A DNA stretch of 64,000 nucleotides from Sphingopyxis macrogoltabida (GCF_001307295.1 NZ_CP012700.1:2297001-2361000); one strand, 5' to 3'; numbered from the stretch's first letter, positions 34,577-43,883 are shown. A program made the numbers and translations. Notes: generated from the sequence alone by a model not told the origin.

Positions 34577-35753
34577 GCGCATTCTTCCAGTCGCGCTTGA
34601 TCTTCTTGGCGAGGCTCCACTTGTGGACCTCGGTCGGACCGTCATAGATGCGGAAGGCGCGAACCTCGCGGAACACCTGCTCGACGATCGTCTTGTCGGT
34701 GACCCCGGTACCGCCCATCACCTGGACGCAGCGGTCGGCGATGCGCATCAGCGCTTCCGACACCGCAACCTTCGCCATCGAGCTTTCGGCGGTGCCGAGA
34801 TCGCCGGTGTCGAGGATTTCGGCGCACCAGCGGATCATCAGTTCGGCCTGCTTCAGGTCGATCAGATTTTCGGCGAGCATGAAACCGACGCCCTCATGAT
34901 CGACCAGCGGCTTGCCGAAGGCATGACGCCGGTTGGCATAATCGGTCGCGATCTCGTGCGCGCGCTGGCAGGCGCCGTGCCAGCGCATGCAGTGCGACAG
35001 GCGCGCGGGGCTCAGGCGCACCTGCGCATATTTGAACCCCTCGCCCGCTTCGCCCAGCATCTGGTCGGCGGGAATGCGCAGATTGTCGATGACGACGGTC
35101 GCATGACCGCCGGGCATCGAGCTGTCGATCGTATTGGGCACATGTTCGATGCGGATCGCCGGATCGGGCAGGTCGACGAGGAACATGCACGCGCCGCCGC
35201 CGGCCGCGACATCCTCGGCCTTTGCCATGACGATGCCGACCCTGGCGCCGTCGGCGCCGGTGATGAAGCATTTGCGGCCATTCACCACCCAGTGGTTGCC
35301 GTCCATCCGGCAGGTCGTCTTCATCATCGACGGGTCGGATCCCGCCCCGCCCTCTTCGGCGGGCTCGGTCATGAAGAAGGCCGAACGGGCCTCGCCCCGC
35401 ACCAGCTTGTCGAGGAAGCGCGCTTTCAGTTCGGGGCTGCCGACCTTGCCGAGCAGATACATATTGCCCTCGTCGGGCGCCGCGGTGTTGCAGGCGAGCG
35501 GTCCGAGCGGCGACAGCCCGGTCTTCTGCAGCACATAAGCCGTTTCGACCTGCGTCAGATGATCGCCATCCGCCAAGATATGCGGCGTCAACACCCCGGC
35601 GGCGCGCGCCTTCTCCTTCAGCTCGTCGACGAGCGCGTCGGTCGGCGCGCCATGATGGTCGCGGCGCGGATCGCTCTCATAGGGAACGACGATGTCGCGA
35701 ACGAACGCTTCGACGCGCTCGCCGATCGCGCGGGCCCGGTCCGACGCGCTCAT
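34566..35753 (-). CDS. Acyl-CoA dehydrogenase (ACAD10/11-like)
   Basis: 395 residues with FAD-dependent acyl-CoA dehydrogenase motifs: F-F-M-T-E-P-A-E-E-G-G-A-G-S-D-P-S, KCFITGADGARVGIVMAKAE, RLSPARLSHCMRWHGACQRA and VQVMGGTGVTDKTIVEQVFR. The C-terminal R-I-Y-D-G-P-T-E-V-H replaces the catalytic-Glu region of classic enzymes. It overlaps the downstream APH kinase and the upstream SDR by a few bases. Together they resemble the kinase/dehydrogenase pair of the LvaA/LvaC and ACAD10/11 route for 4-hydroxyacyl-CoA breakdown. Confidence 0.94.
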   Translation of the reverse strand: MSASDRARAIGERVEAFVRDIVVPYESDPRRDHHGAPTDALVDELKEKARAAGVLTPHILADGDHLTQVETAYVLQKTGLSPLGPLACNTAAPDEGNMYLLGKVGSPELKARFLDKLVRGEARSAFFMTEPAEEGGAGSDPSMMKTTCRMDGNHWVVNGRKCFITGADGARVGIVMAKAEDVAAGGGACMFLVDLPDPAIRIEHVPNTIDSSMPGGHATVVIDNLRIPADQMLGEAGEGFKYAQVRLSPARLSHCMRWHGACQRAHEIATDYANRRHAFGKPLVDHEGVGFMLAENLIDLKQAELMIRWCAEILDTGDLGTAESSMAKVAVSEALMRIADRCVQVMGGTGVTDKTIVEQVFREVRAFRIYDGPTEVHKWSLAKKIKRDWKNAHGH

Positions 35754-36511
35754 CGCGGCGCCATCCGGATCGCGCCGTCGAGACGGATCGTTTCGCCGTT
35801 GAGCATCGGGTTCTCGACGATGCTGCGCACCATCTGCGCATATTCCTCGGGCTTGCCGAGACGGCTGGGATGCGGGACCTGCGTGCCGAGGCTGTCCTGC
35901 GCCGCCTGCGGCAGCCCCATCAGCATCGGGGTCAGGAAGATGCCGGGCGCGATGGTGACGACGCGGATCCGGTGCTGGGCAAGATCGCGCGCGATCGGCA
36001 ATGTCATGCCGACCACCCCGCCCTTCGACGCCGAGTACGCCGCCTGCCCGATCTGCCCGTCGAAGGCCGCGACCGACGCCGTATTGACGATCACGCCGCG
36101 CTCTTCGCCGACCGGCTCCGCCGCGGCGAGGCGCGCCGCAAACTGGGCGATCAGGTTGAAACTGCCGATCAGATTGACCTCGACGGTGCGGCGAAACGCA
36201 TCGAGCGGATGCGCCTTGTTTTCCTTGCCGACGGTCTTGATCGCCGGCGCGACGCCGGCGCAGTTGACGAGGATGCGCGCCGGACCATGCGCAGCCTCGG
36301 CGGCGTCCAGCGCCGCAGCGACGCTTGCCTCGTCGGCAACGTTGGCGGCCACGAACAGGCCTCCGATCGCCTCGGCATGGGCGGCACCGACCTCTTCATT
36401 GAGGTCGAGTATCGCGACCTTGGCGCCAAGCTCCGCGAGCATCGCAGCGGTCGCGCCGCCCAGCCCCGACGCGCCACCGGTCACGACGGCCGCCAATCCT
36501 TCGATCTTCAT
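35750..36511 (-). CDS. HSD10-like 3-hydroxyacyl-CoA dehydrogenase (SDR)
   Basis: 253 residues. Motifs are T-G-G-A-S-G-L-G, A-I-L-D-L-N, the active-site Y-S-A-S-K, and a type-II 3-hydroxyacyl-CoA dehydrogenase-like segment NTASVAAFDGQIGQAAYSAS. The usual N-N-A-G is N-C-A-G. The C-terminal N-P-M-L-N-G-E-T-I-R-L-D-G is typical of HSD10 proteins. It overlaps the acyl-CoA dehydrogenase start by ATGA. Fits the third step of a beta-oxidation-like sequence. Confidence 0.92.
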   Translation of the reverse strand: MKIEGLAAVVTGGASGLGGATAAMLAELGAKVAILDLNEEVGAAHAEAIGGLFVAANVADEASVAAALDAAEAAHGPARILVNCAGVAPAIKTVGKENKAHPLDAFRRTVEVNLIGSFNLIAQFAARLAAAEPVGEERGVIVNTASVAAFDGQIGQAAYSASKGGVVGMTLPIARDLAQHRIRVVTIAPGIFLTPMLMGLPQAAQDSLGTQVPHPSRLGKPEEYAQMVRSIVENPMLNGETIRLDGAIRMAPR

Positions 36512-36560
36512 TTTCAGCTCCTCAATTTACAATATCTGCGTCGGGCCGCGAAGGGCCCCG

Positions 36561-37355
36561 TCATCGACCGGCACCCCGGAAATCGGGCGCGCGCTTGGCA
36601 AGAAAGGCGGCAATCCCTTCGCGGCTTTCCGGCCCCGCGCCGGCCTCCGCTATCCCACGCGCCTCGTCTTCGAGCTGGGTTTCGAGACCGTTGGTGAAAC
36701 TCCGCTGCAAAAGGCGGCGCGCCGTCCCGAGCGCATCGACGGCCGAGGCCGCTAGACGCCCGGCCGTTTCGGCGCCTTCTCCTGCTAGCGCCTCATCATC
36801 GACGAGCCGCGTCACGATTCCGATCGCCTCGGCCTCTTCGGCCTTGATACGCCGGTTGGTCAGAATGATCTCCTGCGCCTTGCGCAGCCCGACGAGCCGC
36901 GGCAGCAGCCAGCTCATTCCGCCGTCGGGGGTCAACCCGATCGCCGAATAGGCGGCGGTGAAATGCGCCGAGCGCGCGGCGAGGACGATATCGCCGGCCA
37001 GGACCAGGCTCAGCCCTGCGCCCGCCGCGGGCCCGTTGACGAGCACCACCATCGGGCATGGCATGCGCGCGAACCGCGCGACCGCCATGTGCAAGGTTCC
37101 CGCGAGCAGGCTGAGGTGGGCGCCCGCGCCCTCGCCGGCCGTCGCAAAGCCGCCGACATCGCCGCCGGCGCAGAACAGCCGCCCTGTCCCGGTCAGCACG
37201 ACGCAGCGAATCGATCGGTCGGTTTCGCAGCGTATCGCGGCGTCCACCAGCGCATTCGCCATCGCGAGATCGATGGCGTTCCCCGACGCCGGACGGTTGA
37301 GCGTAATCGACGCGATTCCGTCCGAAACGTGGAAAATTACCGGCTGCTCGCTCAT
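36561..37355 (-). CDS. Enoyl-CoA hydratase/isomerase
   Basis: 264 residues, crotonase fold. The oxyanion-hole segments are CAGGDVGGFA and GPAAGAGLSLVLAGDIVLAA, followed by TPDGGMSWLLPRLVGLRKA. First gene of the minus-strand set enoyl-CoA hydratase/SDR/acyl-CoA dehydrogenase/APH kinase. Its upstream region is shared with the divergent TetR regulator and contains a strong palindrome, so TetR control is likely. The catalytic Glu position of true hydratases appears as Asp/Gly in this loop, leaving isomerase or hydratase activity open. Confidence 0.92.
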   Translation of the reverse strand: MSEQPVIFHVSDGIASITLNRPASGNAIDLAMANALVDAAIRCETDRSIRCVVLTGTGRLFCAGGDVGGFATAGEGAGAHLSLLAGTLHMAVARFARMPCPMVVLVNGPAAGAGLSLVLAGDIVLAARSAHFTAAYSAIGLTPDGGMSWLLPRLVGLRKAQEIILTNRRIKAEEAEAIGIVTRLVDDEALAGEGAETAGRLAASAVDALGTARRLLQRSFTNGLETQLEDEARGIAEAGAGPESREGIAAFLAKRAPDFRGAGR

Positions 37356-37440
37356 GCCTGTCCCGCCATTTTCTGCTGCGCCGCGACCGTCGCCCGCTCA
37401 TCGAGCCGCAATGTCGCGCATTGAAACCAACGCGTAAATT

Positions 37441-37458
37441 ATATACTCACGAGTATAT
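37441..37458. promoter_or_regulatory. TetR-type operator palindrome
   Basis: ATATACTC-AC-GAGTATAT is a perfect inverted repeat with 8-base arms between the divergent enoyl-CoA hydratase operon and the tetR gene. Its size and position fit a TetR-family operator that represses both directions until an acyl-CoA-type inducer is present (inference). Confidence 0.7.
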
Positions 37459-37497
37459 GGAATGCTTCACCCTTTCCTGTCAACGGGAGTCCGCGCC

Positions 37498-38169
37498 TTG
37501 CCGAGCCGTCGCATGACCCCGATTGCGTCCGGGCCCTCGCCTTTCCGCAGCCGCGAGGAGAAGCTCGCCGAGCGCGCGGAAAAACGCGAAGCCGTGCTGC
37601 GCGCCGCTGTCCGCATGTTCAACGCGCGCGGGTTCCACGCCACCTCGCTCGACGACGTCGCCGCCAGCCTGAATGTCAGCAAGCCGACGATCTACCATTA
37701 TCTCGGCAACAAGGAACAGGTGCTGCTCGAATGCGTGAGCCGCGGACTCGAGATGCTCGACGCCGCGGCAGCGAGAGCGCGGCTCCAAAGCGGCACCGGG
37801 CTCGACAGGCTACGCGAATTTCTTCGCAGCTATGCCGAGGTCAACATGGACGATTTTGGCCGCTGCGTGATCCGGACCGGCGACGAGGTTCTGTCGGCCG
37901 AGGGTTCAGCGCGCTTTCGCGCGCTGAAGTCGCGAATCGATGCCGCCTTGCGAAGCCTGATCGAAGAGGCTGTCGCCGACGGTTCGATCGCCGCGACCGA
38001 CATCAAGCTCACCGCCTTCACATTGGCGGGCGCGCTCAACTGGCCGGCGCGCTGGCACCGCCCCGACGGACCGATGCCGGCGGACGACATCGCGATTGCC
38101 ATGGTCGATATCCTGACGGCAGGACTGGCGCCGCGAAGCGCGGCGGACGACGCCCCCCAGCCTTTATGA
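37498..38169 (+). CDS. TetR-family transcriptional regulator
   Basis: 223 residues from a TTG start at 37498, chosen because GGGAG lies 8 bases upstream. The ATG at 37462 lies three bases after the operator and lacks a ribosome site, and ATG 37513 also lacks one. The N-terminal helix-turn-helix reads AVRMFNARGFHATSLDDVAA, then L-N-V-S-K-P-T-I-Y-H-Y-L-G-N-K-E. The C-terminal ligand domain is helical. It is divergent from the beta-oxidation-like operon and overlaps the 3' end of the convergent LacI gene by six bases. Confidence 0.9.
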   Translation: MPSRRMTPIASGPSPFRSREEKLAERAEKREAVLRAAVRMFNARGFHATSLDDVAASLNVSKPTIYHYLGNKEQVLLECVSRGLEMLDAAAARARLQSGTGLDRLREFLRSYAEVNMDDFGRCVIRTGDEVLSAEGSARFRALKSRIDAALRSLIEEAVADGSIAATDIKLTAFTLAGALNWPARWHRPDGPMPADDIAIAMVDILTAGLAPRSAADDAPQPL

Positions 38170-39192
38170 CGTGCCCCTGACGACAAGGTTCGTCGGCAAC
38201 AGAAGGTTTCGGTCTTCCGGCCGGCTCGCATCGGCGATGATGCTGACCGCGCGAAAGGCAAGACCGGCAATCGGTTGATGTACGGTGGTCAGCGGCGGCC
38301 ACATCAGTTCGGCGATATTGCTGTTGTCGAAGCCGGCGACCGAGATGTCGCCGGGGACCGACAGCCCCAGTTCGCGGATCGCGGCGATCGTGCCGACGGC
38401 GATTTCATCGTTGAAGGCAAAGATCGCATCGGGCAGCGTCGCCGCGCCCCGCAGCAGTTCCAGGCTCGCCTCGCGCCCCGCCTCGGATATGCTTTCGTGC
38501 AAGTCGATGCGGGTCAGCAACACGCTCGCCGGATCGCACCCCAATTCGGCCAACGCCTCGCAAAAGGCCTGTTCGCGGACCATCGCCGCCGCATGGTGCG
38601 CGGGTCCGGCAACGACGGCGAATCTGCGGCGCCCGCTGTCCCACAAATGCCTGGCTAGTTCTCGCACCCCCTGCCGCTCGTTCGCCGCAACCGCGATCGA
38701 GCGGCCTACCTGCTTGCCGGGCGCGATCCGCACATAGGGGAGGCCGTCGCGATCGAGCGCGTCGAGCAGCTTCTCGTCGTCGCAGACCGGCGGCGTCAGG
38801 ATCAGCGCGTCGCAATGTGCGCCGCGCAGCCCCTGTTCGTAGCGGTCGACGATGCTGTCGACGCCATGGTCGAACTCCTCGAGGACGAGGTGATAGCCAT
38901 ATTGGCGGCACGCCTTTGCGGCGCCCCGAAAAATCTCCGCGAAATAATAGGACGACAGGTGCGGCATGAACGCGCCGATCAGAAAGGAGCGCGACGCCGC
39001 CAGCGAGCGCGCGGCCTGATTGACGCGATAGCCGGTCTCGCGGATCGCCGCCTCGATGCGCTCGCGCGTTGCAGCGCTGACGTTGGCATTGCGATTGACA
39101 ACGCGCGACACGGTCTTTGCCGACACGCCGGCAATCGCCGCGACATCATCGAGGGTGGCAGGCTTTTTCACGCCGGTGACGATAGGTTTCAT
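38164..39192 (-). CDS. LacI-family transcriptional regulator
   Basis: 342 residues. The N-terminal LacI helix-turn-helix is T-L-D-D-V-A-A-I-A-G-V-S-A-K-T-V-S-R-V-V, with hinge helix Q-A-A-R-S-L-A-A. The periplasmic-binding-protein-like effector domain spans about residues 65-342. It is divergent from the GH3 gene, with two identical palindromes in between. Presumably represses the GH3-TonB-esterase-MFS locus and is released by a sugar. Confidence 0.95.
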   Translation of the reverse strand: MKPIVTGVKKPATLDDVAAIAGVSAKTVSRVVNRNANVSAATRERIEAAIRETGYRVNQAARSLAASRSFLIGAFMPHLSSYYFAEIFRGAAKACRQYGYHLVLEEFDHGVDSIVDRYEQGLRGAHCDALILTPPVCDDEKLLDALDRDGLPYVRIAPGKQVGRSIAVAANERQGVRELARHLWDSGRRRFAVVAGPAHHAAAMVREQAFCEALAELGCDPASVLLTRIDLHESISEAGREASLELLRGAATLPDAIFAFNDEIAVGTIAAIRELGLSVPGDISVAGFDNSNIAELMWPPLTTVHQPIAGLAFRAVSIIADASRPEDRNLLLPTNLVVRGTS

Positions 39193-39234
39193 CGCGCCTT
39201 GTTAGCCACCGAATACGTATCCAGTCCAGTCCCT

Positions 39235-39271
39235 ATGTCAGCGCTGACATTTTCGATTGTCAGCGCTGACA
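39235..39271. promoter_or_regulatory. Tandem LacI operators
   Basis: The 14-base perfect palindrome TGTCAGCGCTGACA occurs twice (39236-39249 and 39258-39271) with centres 22 bp apart, about two helical turns. The position between divergent lacI and the GH3 gene, and the central CG typical of LacI-family sites, support an operator role. Confidence 0.85.
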
Positions 39272-39319
39272 TTATTAGATAGCTAGCGATTCGAGAACAG
39301 AGATAAATGGGAGAGTTTC

Positions 39320-41530
39320 ATGGGACCGTGGCTTTGCCGCGCAGCGCTTTTTGCCGCCTGTTCGCCTTTGGCCGTCGCCTCGCAGGCGCATGCCGCCGAT
39401 ACAAACAACGACGCCGACCGGCGTGCCGCGACGACCGAAGCGGCGATGACCAATGAAGAACGGGTGACGCTTCTCAACGGCATCCTCGCCATGCCGCTGG
39501 GCGACACGAAGATTCCCGAAGGGGCCCCGCTCGGCGCGGGCTATATTCCCGGCATCGAGCGCTTGGGTGTCCCCGCGCTGACCGAAACCGACGCCAGCCT
39601 TGGCGTTTCCTATATCGGCGGCCTGCGCGGCGACGGCGCCACCGCCCTGCCGTCGGGCATGGCGATGGGGTCGACGTGGAGTCCCGAGTTGATGCAGAAG
39701 GGCGGCGCGCAGATCGCCGGCGAAGCGCATGCGAAAGGCTTCAACGTGCTGCTCGCCGGCGGCATCAACCTCGTCCGCGACCCGCGCGGCGGCCGCGCTT
39801 TCGAATATCTCGGCGAGGATCCGCTCCATTCGGGCCTGCTCGGCGGCGCGGCGGTTGCCGGCATCCAGTCACGTAACGTAATTTCGACGATCAAGCATTT
39901 CGTGCTCAACCCGACCGAAATCGGCCGCCAGTTTCACAACGGCATCATCGACGAAGGCGCGCTGCGGATGAGCGATCTGCTCGCCTTCGAAATCGCGATC
40001 GAAAAGGGACAGCCCGGTTCGGTCATGTGCGCCTATAACAAGGTCAACGGCGCGCAGGCGTGCGGCAACGACCGGATGCTGAACGGCATCCTCAAGGGCG
40101 ACTGGGGTTACAAGGGCTGGGTGATGTCCGACTGGGGTTCGGTGCGGGCGACCGATTTCGCGCTCACCGGGCTCGATCAGCAATCGGGGTCGCAACTCGA
40201 CGGCGCGGTATTTTTCGGCCAGCCGCTGCTCGACGCCGCCAATCGCGACAAGCGCTACCAGCTCCGCATCGCCGACATGAGCCGCCGCATCCTGCGTTCC
40301 ATCTACGCGGTCGGGGTCGATCGCAATCCGCCGCGCAAGGCTCCGATCGACGTCGCAGCGGGCGCCGCAGTCGCGCAGGAGATCGCCGAGAAGGGCATCG
40401 TCCTGCTCCAGAACCGCGGCAACATCCTACCGCTCGCCGCCACCGCAAAGCGGATCCTCGTCGTCGGCGGCTATGCCGATTCGGGGGTGCTGTCGGGCGC
40501 CGGATCGTCGCAGACGCAGGGTGAAGGCGGCCCCGCCGTGTCGCTGCCGACGATGAAGGACGGGGTATTTTCGGCGCTGATGGCGCAAAATTATCATCGC
40601 TCCTCGCCACTCGACGCCATTCGCGCCCGCGCGCCGCAGGCCGAGGTCGTCTTCCGCGACGGCCGCTATCCCGCCGAAGCGGCGCTCGCGGCGAAGAACG
40701 CCGACCTCGTCATCGTCTTCGGTACCCAGTGGATGACCGAAGGACTCGACGTCCCCGACCTGTCGCTGCCGCAGGGGCAGGATGCGGTGATCGCCGCGGT
40801 GGGCAGGGCCAATCCGAACACCGTCGTCGTCCTCGAGACCGGCGGGCCCGTGGCAATGCCGTGGAAGGACGATGTCGGCGCAATCGTCGAAGCCTGGTAT
40901 CCCGGCGCGCGCGGCGGCGAAGCGATTGCCGCGGTGCTGTTCGGCGACGTCAATCCGTCGGGGCGCCTGCCGGTGACCTTCCCGGCATCGGTTGCGCAAC
41001 TGCCCCGCCCCGCCCTGCCCGGCGCCGAAACGGTCGAACCGAGCTTTGCGGGTCATGGCAAGCCCGGCCAGACACTCGACATCGACTATGATGTCGAGGG
41101 CGCCGACGTCGGTTATCGCTGGTTCGCCCGCAAGGATGAAAAGCCGCTTTATCCCTTCGGCTACGGGCTGAGTTACACCAGCTTCGAACGTTCGGGCCTC
41201 GCCGTATCGGGCGGCGCCAGCCCGAGCGCATCCTTCACGATCCGCAACAGCGGAGCGCGCGGCGGCGCCGATGTCGGGCAGGTCTATCTGATCGAAACCC
41301 CCAAGGGGAAGACGCGCCGGCTCGCCGCCTTTGCGCGGGTCGAGCTGAAGCCCGGCGAAGCGCGCACCCTCGACGTGCCGATCGATCCGCGCCTGCTCGC
41401 CGAATGGGGACCGAAGGGCTGGACGATCGCACCCGGCACCTACCGCTTCGCGCTCGGCGCATCGGCCGAGGAACTGATCGGGGAAACCGCCGTCACGCTC
41501 GCCGGCAAGACCTGGGGTTACCGCAAATAA
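39320..41530 (+). CDS. Glycoside hydrolase family 3 (beta-glucosidase-like), exported
   Basis: 736 residues with a signal peptide (about 1-25). The (beta/alpha)8 domain carries I-K-H-F-V-L-N and the nucleophile region G-W-V-M-S-D-W-G-S with Asp271. The C-terminal alpha/beta sandwich and fibronectin-III-like domain are visible (P-L-Y-P-F-G-Y-G-L-S-Y-T). GH3 enzymes remove terminal beta-glucosyl or xylosyl residues. It is the first gene after the LacI operators and probably acts in the periplasm on glycosides imported by the following TonB receptor. Confidence 0.95.
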   Translation: MGPWLCRAALFAACSPLAVASQAHAADTNNDADRRAATTEAAMTNEERVTLLNGILAMPLGDTKIPEGAPLGAGYIPGIERLGVPALTETDASLGVSYIGGLRGDGATALPSGMAMGSTWSPELMQKGGAQIAGEAHAKGFNVLLAGGINLVRDPRGGRAFEYLGEDPLHSGLLGGAAVAGIQSRNVISTIKHFVLNPTEIGRQFHNGIIDEGALRMSDLLAFEIAIEKGQPGSVMCAYNKVNGAQACGNDRMLNGILKGDWGYKGWVMSDWGSVRATDFALTGLDQQSGSQLDGAVFFGQPLLDAANRDKRYQLRIADMSRRILRSIYAVGVDRNPPRKAPIDVAAGAAVAQEIAEKGIVLLQNRGNILPLAATAKRILVVGGYADSGVLSGAGSSQTQGEGGPAVSLPTMKDGVFSALMAQNYHRSSPLDAIRARAPQAEVVFRDGRYPAEAALAAKNADLVIVFGTQWMTEGLDVPDLSLPQGQDAVIAAVGRANPNTVVVLETGGPVAMPWKDDVGAIVEAWYPGARGGEAIAAVLFGDVNPSGRLPVTFPASVAQLPRPALPGAETVEPSFAGHGKPGQTLDIDYDVEGADVGYRWFARKDEKPLYPFGYGLSYTSFERSGLAVSGGASPSASFTIRNSGARGGADVGQVYLIETPKGKTRRLAAFARVELKPGEARTLDVPIDPRLLAEWGPKGWTIAPGTYRFALGASAEELIGETAVTLAGKTWGYRK

Positions 41531-41552
41531 ACGATAAGACAGGGGGATTGAG

Positions 41553-43817
41553 ATGAAGAAGATTTGGACTTCCGCTATCGCGCTCACCGCCGCGCTCGCA
41601 GCCGCCGCACCCGCCGCGGCGCAGGATGCGGCGGCGGCCGACGAACAGAGTGGCGGCTTCGGCGAAATCATCGTCACCGCGCAGAAACGCGCCGAGAATT
41701 TGCAGGACGTGCCGATCTCGGCCACCGTCCTCAGCGCCGACCAGCTTGCGTCGCGCCAGATTTTCGATCCGTCGCAACTCCAGCTCGTCGCGCCCAGCCT
41801 GCAGGTCAAGAGCTTCAACGCCGCGCTCGGCGCCTCGAATTTCTCGGTGCGCGGCGTCGGGACATTGAGCTTTTCGAACACCATCGAAGCGAGCGTCACT
41901 TCGGTGATCGACGGTGTCGTCATGGGCAATCCGTCGCTCGGCTTCATGAATTATCTCGATCTCGCGCAGATCGAGGTGCTCAACGGGCCGCAGGGCATGT
42001 TGTTCGGCAAGAACGCGTCGGCTGGCCTCGTCAACATCACGACACGGCGCCCCGAACTCGGCCGCTTCGACGGGCAGGTGATGGGCGAGATCGCGCAGAT
42101 GAAGGTTCCGGGCGACGGCTTGCTCTATCGCCTGCAGGGTATCGTCAACGTCCCGCTCGGCGACAATGCGGCGCTGCGCGTCAGCGCTTCGCAAACCCAC
42201 ACCGACCCGGTGATCAAGAATCTCGTCGCCGTTCCCGGTAGCCAATATGGGCAGGACCAGACCAGCCTGCGCGCCAAGCTGCTCTGGGAACCGACATCGC
42301 AGCTCAGCATCTTCATCGCCGGCGACTATGCCCATTCCTCGGGCGTCGGCTCGGGCGGCAGCGCCGACCGCATCGTCCGCCCGACCAGCCGCTTCGCCGC
42401 CGAAAACGACGATCTCGGCATCGTCGCCGGCCCCGACAATTTCTTTTCGAGCTATGGCGCCCCGACGCGCGCGACCTTCGACGTCGGCGGGTTGCAGGCG
42501 AATATCGACTATGAATTCGCCAGCGGCCACACGCTCACCAGCATCACCGCCTGGCGAAAGTTCGACGCCGACAATCTGTTCGACTCCGACAAGCACCGCA
42601 TCAACCTGCTCGACACCAACCATCAGCTCTCGAAGATCAGCCAGTTCACCGAAGAGCTGCGGCTGGCGTCGTCGGTCGGCCAATTCTTCGAATATCAGCT
42701 CGGCCTCTATTATTATGATTCGAAAAGCGATTCCGACATCACCGCCGCCGGCGCCAACGGGCTGACGACCCCGCCGCCAGCCGGGTTCGAAGCGTGGGTC
42801 GGGACGCGCTCGACTGGGTCGATGACGTCGAAAAGCTATGCCGCCTTCGGGCAGGGCACGCTCAACCTCAGCGACAGCTTCCGCTTCACCTTCGGCGGAC
42901 GCTACACCTCCGACAAGCTCAAGCTGCGCTCGGTCAGCGATGCGTCGGACTTTGTGATCCCGCTCGGCGCGGCGGGGTCGCGCGACCAGCGGATCAGCGA
43001 GGAGAATTTCTCGTGGCGCGTCGGCGCGCAATATGACCTGACCGACGATGTCATGGCCTATGCCTCGGTCGCGCGCGGCTACAAGGGGCCGGGCTTCAAC
43101 CTGACGATCGATCCGCGCGCGCCGCTGATCATGCCCGAAATTCCGACCTCCTACGAAGCGGGGATCAAATCGACGCTGCTCGACCGCCACCTGATTTTCA
43201 ACATCTCGGGCTACACCTCGACCTTCAAGAACTTCCAGGCGCAGGCGTTCGATACCGCCAGCAACGGCTATGTCCTGCTCAACGCAGGCGAACTCAAGTC
43301 ACGCGGGTTCGAGATCGAGGCGTCGGCATTGCCTGCCGAAGGGCTGGTCTTCAATCTCGGGGTCAGCTACGTCGATGCCTTCTTCTCCGATTTCCAGGCC
43401 GACCGCTGCTATCCCTTCCAGCCCGATTGCCGCGCCAACGGCACGGTCGATTCATCGGGCAACCGGCTGCCGAACGTGCCCAAATGGACGGTCAGCCTGA
43501 CCGGCCGCTATGAAACGCCGGTCAGCGAAAGCCTCGCGGTCTTCCTGCAGGGCGCTCTCTATGCCCGTACCAAGTCGAACTTCAGCTCGACCGAGGACCC
43601 GAACACCAATTTGCCGGGCTACGCGCTGTTCGACGCGAGCATCGGGCTCAAGCAGATCGACGACAAATACAAGCTGACCCTGTTCTGCCGCAATTGCTTC
43701 GACAAGCGCCAGCCGACCTTCATCAACTCCAACTCGCAGTCGCGCGGCGACTATTACCATATGTTCGGCCTCAACTCGTTCCGGACACTCGGCCTCGCGC
43801 TCGAGGGCCGTTTCTAA
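41553..43817 (+). CDS. TonB-dependent outer-membrane receptor
   Basis: 754 residues with a signal peptide (about 1-23, ending A-A-A-Q-D). The TonB-box-like strand is E-I-I-V-T-A-Q-K-R, the plug motif is QIEVLNGPQGMLFGKNASAG, and the barrel ends in Phe (L-A-L-E-G-R-F). AGGGGG precedes the ATG. It lies 22 bp after the GH3 gene, in the same LacI-controlled set. Likely takes up an oligosaccharide or glycoside. Confidence 0.95.
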   Translation: MKKIWTSAIALTAALAAAAPAAAQDAAAADEQSGGFGEIIVTAQKRAENLQDVPISATVLSADQLASRQIFDPSQLQLVAPSLQVKSFNAALGASNFSVRGVGTLSFSNTIEASVTSVIDGVVMGNPSLGFMNYLDLAQIEVLNGPQGMLFGKNASAGLVNITTRRPELGRFDGQVMGEIAQMKVPGDGLLYRLQGIVNVPLGDNAALRVSASQTHTDPVIKNLVAVPGSQYGQDQTSLRAKLLWEPTSQLSIFIAGDYAHSSGVGSGGSADRIVRPTSRFAAENDDLGIVAGPDNFFSSYGAPTRATFDVGGLQANIDYEFASGHTLTSITAWRKFDADNLFDSDKHRINLLDTNHQLSKISQFTEELRLASSVGQFFEYQLGLYYYDSKSDSDITAAGANGLTTPPPAGFEAWVGTRSTGSMTSKSYAAFGQGTLNLSDSFRFTFGGRYTSDKLKLRSVSDASDFVIPLGAAGSRDQRISEENFSWRVGAQYDLTDDVMAYASVARGYKGPGFNLTIDPRAPLIMPEIPTSYEAGIKSTLLDRHLIFNISGYTSTFKNFQAQAFDTASNGYVLLNAGELKSRGFEIEASALPAEGLVFNLGVSYVDAFFSDFQADRCYPFQPDCRANGTVDSSGNRLPNVPKWTVSLTGRYETPVSESLAVFLQGALYARTKSNFSSTEDPNTNLPGYALFDASIGLKQIDDKYKLTLFCRNCFDKRQPTFINSNSQSRGDYYHMFGLNSFRTLGLALEGRF

Positions 43818-43830
43818 AGAGCCAGCAGCA

Positions 43831-43863
43831 GGTGCCGGACCACCGGGGGGATGGTCCGGCACC
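43831..43863 (+). promoter_or_regulatory. Strong intercistronic stem-loop
   Basis: GGTGCCGGACCA (43831-43842) and TGGTCCGGCACC (43852-43863) form a perfect 12-bp stem with a 9-base loop between the TonB receptor and the phosphatase gene. No U-tract follows, so it is more likely to stabilise or partially attenuate the receptor mRNA than to act as a full terminator. Confidence 0.6.
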
Positions 43864-43883
43864 AAAACCGGAGTTTGGGCAGG

